A stretch of 64,000 bases of DNA, from contig JAUIGE010000020.1 in assembly GCA_030430205.1 (NCBI GenBank), positions 1 through 64,000 on the forward strand, given 5' to 3'. This document shows, piece after piece, positions 59,727 to 64,000 of this stretch. Position numbers and translations under genes: made by a program. Numbering within the stretch: position 1 is the first letter of the stretch; each line of letters begins with the position of its first letter. This stretch comes from Bacteroidia bacterium (lineage in GTDB: Bacteria; Bacteroidota; Bacteroidia; J057). Under the pieces are notes generated by a model. That model was not told the DNA's origin. It searched no databases and saw nothing but the letters and a program-made list of their open reading frames with translations.

Positions 59727-61162
59727 TCCTCCCAAACTTCCAGTTTGTGTATGATCACCCAGCCGAGCCAAAACATGGCTCCGACTTTATCTACCTCTAT
59801 GAGTTCATTGAGGAAGCAGTGGAGGATAATCACGCTTTCAGACATGATAACGGCGAGGATGAGCCATTTTTTCTCCTGGGAACTGACGCGATGATAGAGG
59901 CGGGCGCCTTTGATCATCATATACAGGCAAAAACCCAAAAACAGAAATCCTCCGATAAGCCCTTGTTCGGAGAAGGTCATCAGAAAATAATTGTGTGTGG
60001 TGGACTGCTCGGGATTGTCACTTACATAGGTGCGAAAAGAATCGTCCGTGAAGCGTTTGTAGTTTTGGTTGAAAGAGGCAGGACCAAAGCCCAGAAGGGG
60101 CTTGTTGGCAGTCATGCGAAAGGCCGCTATCCAGCGGTAAAAGCGCTCCATCGTGGACATCTCTTCCCCTTCAAAGGTGGCGCTGAGGTGGCCTTCGAGA
60201 TCGCCTTCGTGAAAGACTGTTTTTTTGTATTCGGGAGCGTATTGATAATAGGTATTGTCGTTGATAAGGTAAAAAAGCCCGATTGCTACCACAAAAATCC
60301 CCACATAGATGCCCGGCTCCAGCCATTTTCGCACAACCGCAACAGCGATAAAAGGAGCCAGAAAGCAGGTAATCCATGCCCCTCGTGCATAAGAGAGAAT
60401 AACCCCCAACAGGAGCAGGGACAGCCCGCCAAGTACCAGGTACCAATTGAGGCTTTTGGGTGTATAAAGTGTCAGCAGGTAAAAGGCGAAAGGAACAAAA
60501 AGCGTGACGCAGGCACCATAAATCACATGATTCGCAAAAAAGGGCGTAGCCACCAGGTTGCTGGATTCGAAGCTGAAGCCTTCCAGCCCATGGCGGAAAG
60601 TGGTCAGCAGCGTTATCATAACCAGTGGAATAAAAAATGCCCAAATCAGGGTCCTGATAGACTTTTGCTGCTGCAAAACCTTCTCGCCCATATAGACAAA
60701 AGCTGCCAGGTACCAGAGACGAGACAGGAAAAATTTGAAGGAGCGCATAAACTCCGTGGAGGTCACCATGGTGATAAAGGTCCAAACCAATATCAAGGCG
60801 ACCAGGATGTGAAAAGGGTAAATGCGGCGGTTTTTGCCAAACTGCTTGCCTGCGGCAAGGTTCATGATCCAGACAAGCAGAAAAACCAGCATCAGCGGTT
60901 CAGAGACCAAATCCATCGCAGCAGCCCCCGGCAGTTCTACCTGCACAGATATGGGTATCGCAGCCACCATCAAAAAGTAAAGCGGTTTATAGTCATAAAC
61001 CAACAACAACACCCCCGCTGCCAGCACAGGCACCCCAAACAGCAGATCCATCTTCATCCTGACCGCAAAATATACCGACACCAAAGTCAGCAATGCCATA
61101 GCTGCGAGCAGCAGGATGCGCCAGTTTTGAGGTTGATCGTATTTTGAAAGTGAAAATTTCAA
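59723..61162 (-). CDS. O-antigen ligase/Wzy-like membrane protein
   Basis: A 479-aa polytopic protein with about 11 membrane helices. The Wzy_C/O-antigen ligase region includes the long periplasmic loop and the motif TTHNYFLMTFSEQGLIGGFLFL near the C-terminus. It probably joins or polymerises surface glycans. A longer frame runs to 61390 but its first 76 residues include translated heptamer repeats and overlap the divergent gene at 61302. A TTG at 61162, just after the repeat tract, gives a start MKFSLSKYDQPQNW leading into the first helix and is preferred, though not proven. Confidence 0.78.
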   Translation of the reverse strand: MKFSLSKYDQPQNWRILLLAAMALLTLVSVYFAVRMKMDLLFGVPVLAAGVLLLVYDYKPLYFLMVAAIPISVQVELPGAAAMDLVSEPLMLVFLLVWIMNLAAGKQFGKNRRIYPFHILVALILVWTFITMVTSTEFMRSFKFFLSRLWYLAAFVYMGEKVLQQQKSIRTLIWAFFIPLVMITLLTTFRHGLEGFSFESSNLVATPFFANHVIYGACVTLFVPFAFYLLTLYTPKSLNWYLVLGGLSLLLLGVILSYARGAWITCFLAPFIAVAVVRKWLEPGIYVGIFVVAIGLFYLINDNTYYQYAPEYKKTVFHEGDLEGHLSATFEGEEMSTMERFYRWIAAFRMTANKPLLGFGPASFNQNYKRFTDDSFRTYVSDNPEQSTTHNYFLMTFSEQGLIGGFLFLGFCLYMMIKGARLYHRVSSQEKKWLILAVIMSESVIILHCFLNELIEVDKVGAMFWLGWVIIHKLEVWED

Positions 61163-61175
61163 GCTCTGTGGTGAT

Positions 61176-61240
61176 GGTTTTGGGTTTTGAGTTTCGGGTT
61201 CCGGGTTTCGGGTTTTGAGTTTTGAGTTTCGGGTTTCGCG
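61176..61240 (-). repeat. Heptamer tract before the O-antigen ligase-like gene
   Basis: Minus strand shows GAAACCC / GAAACTC / AAAACTC units in succession (about nine), again in the sense orientation of the downstream gene and ending about 14 bases before the proposed start. Confidence 0.92.
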
Positions 61241-61288
61241 TTGAGTCGTCAAAGTTAATCCGAACTCTTCACTTTCTCTAATTTTAGG

Positions 61289-61296
61289 TACTTTTG
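61289..61296 (+). promoter_or_regulatory. -7 promoter box of the glycosyltransferase-like gene
   Basis: TACTTTTG matches TAnnTTTG and ends five bases before the ATG at 61302, implying a leaderless or near-leaderless mRNA. Confidence 0.45.
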
Positions 61297-61301
61297 ATGC
61301 G

Positions 61302-62786
61302 ATGCAGAATGCGGTCAATGTTAGCGGATCACCACATAAAAACAAGCTGTTTTTCGGCCTGTATCTGCTTTTTTTGCTGCTCAATGTCATTTTTCATGAG
61401 CCCTGGCGCGATGAGTTTCACTCCTGGAATATCGCCCGCCTGAGCGATTCGCTCAGCGAACTTTTCGCCAACAAGGCCTACGAAGGCCATCCCGGCCTTT
61501 GGTACCTCCTCTGCTGGGGCCTCACGCGCTTCACGAGCGCGCCGGAGGGACTCGCTGCCATGCATGCCGTCATCGTAGGCACAGCCTCCTGGCTCTTTTT
61601 TCGCCATGCGCCCTTCTCCCTGCTCACCCGCATGATGATCCTATTAGGCTATTTCCCCCTCTACGAATATGGCACCCTGGCCCGCAACTATGCCATCCTT
61701 ATCCTTTTGCTATGGGGATATTGCGCTTTGCGCAAGCAGGGGGGCAGCTTCTGGAAACAGCTTTTGCTGTTGAGCCTGATGCTTTTCACCCAAATCTATG
61801 GCGTGCTGCTGGCTGTGGCCTTATTTGCTGAATGGTTTTGGGAAAACCGAAAGCAGGCGCGCCCCAAAATGCTGCTGGCATCTTTGGCATTTCTCGTCGC
61901 CTTTTTGCTTGCCTACCTGGACATCAAGCCGCCGGATGATGTGACGGCCCATGCCCGCTGGTACAGTGACTTCAGCTGGGAAAGCATCAGCTATGCCCTT
62001 TCCACGCTCTGGGATGCCTTTTTGCCGATGCCCCAGCTACAGTTTCACTTTTGGAATACGAACTTTTTGCAGGGAGAAAATGAGCAAACGATCCTGACAA
62101 TCAAAGCTATAGGCGGAATAGCTATATGGCTGGGTCTGGCATTTGGCTTGCTTCGAAGCCACAAAAGCCGTTTGCTTTTTCTGCTGGGAAGCCTGGCTTT
62201 CCTGGCCTTTGCCTTTGCAAAATTTCACGGCTATATGCGTCACCATGGGCATGTGCTGTTGCTTTTTGTGGCGGTGCTGTGGCTGGAAAAACAAAGCGAT
62301 AAGATCGCATTTCGATCCTGGCAGCGAGTGGGCTTATATGCCCTTTTGGGCATGCATCTCCTGGCTGGCATCTATGCCAGTGTGCGGGACTGGAGGGATA
62401 CTTTTACCCCTGTAAAAGAAGTCGCCCGGTACATCCAATTGTTGGAAAAGCAGCAGCCACACGATCTCTGGATCGCCGATCCGGACTACCTCATCGAGCC
62501 GATAGGCGCGATATTGAGACATCCGCTTTATTTTCCCAAACAGGAAAAACTCGCTTATTTCCCCCAATGGGATAGAGACTGGGGCTATATTTCCCCCGAA
62601 GAAGTTTTGCTCAAAGCCCAATTGGCTGCAGCCCGGGAGCCGGTCCTGCTCCTGCTCGGCTACGAAATGAAGGTCAGGCCTGATCCCGCCTACGAATTGA
62701 AATTGCTGAAGCGATGGGGGCCGGGCATAGAAGCAAGCGAGCGCTTTTGGCTCTATGAGTTGCGAAAAAGTCATGGAGGCTTTTGA
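61302..62786 (+). CDS. Polytopic membrane protein, GT-C glycosyltransferase-like
   Basis: A 494-aa protein with about ten membrane helices. The first extracytoplasmic loop has NVIFHEPWRDEFHSW (acidic D-E pair, as in the GT39/ArnT group of GT-C enzymes) and GHPGLWYLLCWGL is a second GT-C-like element. The C-terminal part (about 380-494) is soluble (LEKQQPHDLWIADPDYLIEP). It probably transfers a sugar from a lipid carrier to a surface glycan. It is divergent from the O-antigen ligase-like gene, so the two may serve one pathway. Confidence 0.75.
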   Translation: MQNAVNVSGSPHKNKLFFGLYLLFLLLNVIFHEPWRDEFHSWNIARLSDSLSELFANKAYEGHPGLWYLLCWGLTRFTSAPEGLAAMHAVIVGTASWLFFRHAPFSLLTRMMILLGYFPLYEYGTLARNYAILILLLWGYCALRKQGGSFWKQLLLLSLMLFTQIYGVLLAVALFAEWFWENRKQARPKMLLASLAFLVAFLLAYLDIKPPDDVTAHARWYSDFSWESISYALSTLWDAFLPMPQLQFHFWNTNFLQGENEQTILTIKAIGGIAIWLGLAFGLLRSHKSRLLFLLGSLAFLAFAFAKFHGYMRHHGHVLLLFVAVLWLEKQSDKIAFRSWQRVGLYALLGMHLLAGIYASVRDWRDTFTPVKEVARYIQLLEKQQPHDLWIADPDYLIEPIGAILRHPLYFPKQEKLAYFPQWDRDWGYISPEEVLLKAQLAAAREPVLLLLGYEMKVRPDPAYELKLLKRWGPGIEASERFWLYELRKSHGGF

Positions 62787-62841
62787 CAAAAATCATTCAG
62801 AATAAGTCTTTTTCTGCTGAACATAGAGGAAAAGAAAAAGC

Positions 62842-63702
62842 ATGCAAAAAATACTTGTTCCAATCGATTTTAGCCCTTATTCTGTCAATGGAAGCCATTA
62901 TGCCGCTCAGCTTGCCAAAGCACATGAGGGCGAAATGCGCCTGATGCATGTCACTGTGGGGCTGACCGGGGAAACAGATTCGTCTGGTGCGCCATTACTC
63001 GACCCTTCACGGGATATTGCCAAAATTTCGGAAATCCAGCAGGATTCGTTAGCGCGTTTGAAGGATGAGTTGCAGGATGATGTAGGGAAAGATGTAAAAA
63101 TTTCTTCCAGCCTGTATACAGGCGATGTGGTGAAGCATGTCCTGGAAGAGGCGGACAGCTATGAGCCCGATCTGATCGTGATGGGTGTCGCCCACCATAC
63201 CGAAATATTTCGGCTGCTGATCGGCAGTGTGGCCGACGAACTTATCAGCAAGACCGAGATTCCTATTCTCATCGTACCCGAAGGAAAAGCCTTTGATGGC
63301 TGGAAAACAGTCGTTTATGCATCAGATTTTGATGAAAATGACACCTATTCTGTGGTGAAGATCCGGGAATTGCTTTTTCCTAAAAAAGTGAATTTTATGG
63401 CTGTTCACATGGTGGAAGGGGAAACCTATTTCAAAGAAGAGCTGACGGAAATCAGGGCAGAATTGCAACAGCACATGCGGGACGTTACCTGGGGCGATGA
63501 GGTGGAGGTGCACCTGGTGGGAGGAATGAATGTGATCAAAAACCTGGATCGTTTTCTGGACAGGCACAAGGCAGACTTGCTGGTATTCACTACGCATAAA
63601 CGCAATTGGTTTTCGCGCCTGTTACATCCCAGTATCACCAGGCAAATGATGGCGGTGACACATACACCGATGCTGATTTTGCATGCTTTGCGCGATATCT
63701 AG
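62842..63702 (+). CDS. Universal stress protein, tandem UspA domains
   Basis: A 286-aa cytoplasmic protein of two UspA domains. Domain 1 begins MQKILVPIDFSPYSVNGSHYAAQLA and has DLIVMGVAHHTEIFRLLIGSVADELI, ending IPILIVPE. Domain 2 begins WKTVVYASDFDENDTYSVVK and ends TPMLILHALRD. The nucleotide-binding G-x2-G-x9-G(S/T) motif is partial in domain 1 and mostly lost in domain 2. Its 3' end overlaps the convergent AraC gene by 68 bases. Confidence 0.92.
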   Translation: MQKILVPIDFSPYSVNGSHYAAQLAKAHEGEMRLMHVTVGLTGETDSSGAPLLDPSRDIAKISEIQQDSLARLKDELQDDVGKDVKISSSLYTGDVVKHVLEEADSYEPDLIVMGVAHHTEIFRLLIGSVADELISKTEIPILIVPEGKAFDGWKTVVYASDFDENDTYSVVKIRELLFPKKVNFMAVHMVEGETYFKEELTEIRAELQQHMRDVTWGDEVEVHLVGGMNVIKNLDRFLDRHKADLLVFTTHKRNWFSRLLHPSITRQMMAVTHTPMLILHALRDI

Positions 63703-64000
63703 CAGGGCTTAGACCAAAAGTCCTTTTGAAGCGCCGACCAAAGGAGCTGAGGTCACGCAGACCTACATGCTGGCATATTTCTGTGAGCTTGAGGTTGGAG
63801 GTGAGCAGCAAGTGCTGCGCATGGCGCAGCCGTAAGCGAATCAGGTACTGATGAGGCGTCACGCCAAAAGCCTGGCTAAACAGGCGGATGAAGTGAAATT
63901 TGGAGAGGCAGGCCTCCTGAGACAGCTCGTCCAGGTCTATTTCTGTGGAAAAATGTTCGTGCATATAGCTGCGCGCTATGCACAGGCGGCGATATAGCTC
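63635..64000 (-). CDS. AraC-family transcriptional regulator, N-terminus outside window
   Basis: Partial gene open at the right edge; about 121 residues visible. It shows both AraC helix-turn-helix motifs: LDELSQEACLSKFHFIRLFSQAFGVTPHQYLIRLRLRHAQ and KLTEICQHVGLRDLSSFGRRFKRTFGLSPARYR. The residues before the internal ATG at 63964 (RLCIARSYMHEHF) belong to the domain, so the true start lies beyond 64000. The short tail after the domain overlaps the usp gene. Confidence 0.9.
   Translation of the reverse strand, partial: ELYRRLCIARSYMHEHFSTEIDLDELSQEACLSKFHFIRLFSQAFGVTPHQYLIRLRLRHAQHLLLTSNLKLTEICQHVGLRDLSSFGRRFKRTFGLSPARYRAKHAKSASVYVSPPSFAW

Noticed and set aside
59747..61147. Plus-strand ORF of 466 codons
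   Set aside because: Antisense of the polytopic O-antigen ligase-like gene; His/Gln/Lys-rich, no RBS, no recognisable domain.

Overview
The window looks like a chromosomal segment of a gliding-type Bacteroidota bacterium, most like Saprospiria/Chitinophagia relatives. Three lines of evidence point there. Several secreted proteins end in type IX secretion (T9SS) sorting domains, and there is a PorW/SprE-type T9SS lipoprotein. The atp operon carries atpB-E-F-H-A-G without atpD/atpC. Several 5' regions carry the Bacteroidota -7 promoter box TAnnTTTG. No rRNA, tRNA, IS element, prophage or CRISPR array was recognised.

Layout. 1-3730 (minus): large secreted FG-GAP/PKD-type protein whose C-terminus lies outside the window and which contains near-identical 420-bp tandem repeats. 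3915-9437 (minus): a tightly packed PhzF-SufS-SufU-MoaD-MoaE set, a lipoprotein, then a phosphatase-TerC pair. 9438-10096: gene-free, hairpin-rich, possible ncRNA. 10097-16021: two paralogous 508-aa helical proteins flanking kbl and a T9SS cargo protein. 16314-19315: queuosine-precursor transporter, RNase Z, STAS protein and an unknown protein. 19344-21968: double AAA+ ATPase. 21984-24199: hydrolase, TetR and an Nfu-type Fe-S protein, with three matching TetR-like operator palindromes. 24219-32890: UvrC, PBP1A, PorW/SprE, M23 peptidase and bactofilin (envelope functions). 32909-39015: atp operon. 39067-41575: DUF2891 protein, Nudix hydrolase, polysaccharide deacetylase. 41773-45187: DeoC plus a two-domain ALDH16-like dehydrogenase. 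45247-46206: small HTH/toxin-antitoxin-like cluster. 46358-54391: a very large TcA-type Tc toxin subunit with no TcB/TcC gene in the window. 54450-58660: two T9SS cargo proteins, one an endonuclease I. 58794-64000: PurC, an O-antigen ligase-like protein, a membrane glycosyltransferase-like protein, a universal stress protein and a partial AraC regulator.

The most unusual non-coding signal is a family of heptamer repeats (RAAACYC, mostly GAAACCC) just upstream of start codons of at least six genes, including three inside the atp operon. They always have the A-rich strand in the sense orientation, and three of the sites are paired with a complementary arm that would form a hairpin. Gene-finding from the longest start would wrongly translate these repeats as N-terminal extensions (ETRNPKP). 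The second main point is the lone TcA toxin gene beside a small TA-like cluster. All functions are read from sequence and family knowledge; no database search was run.
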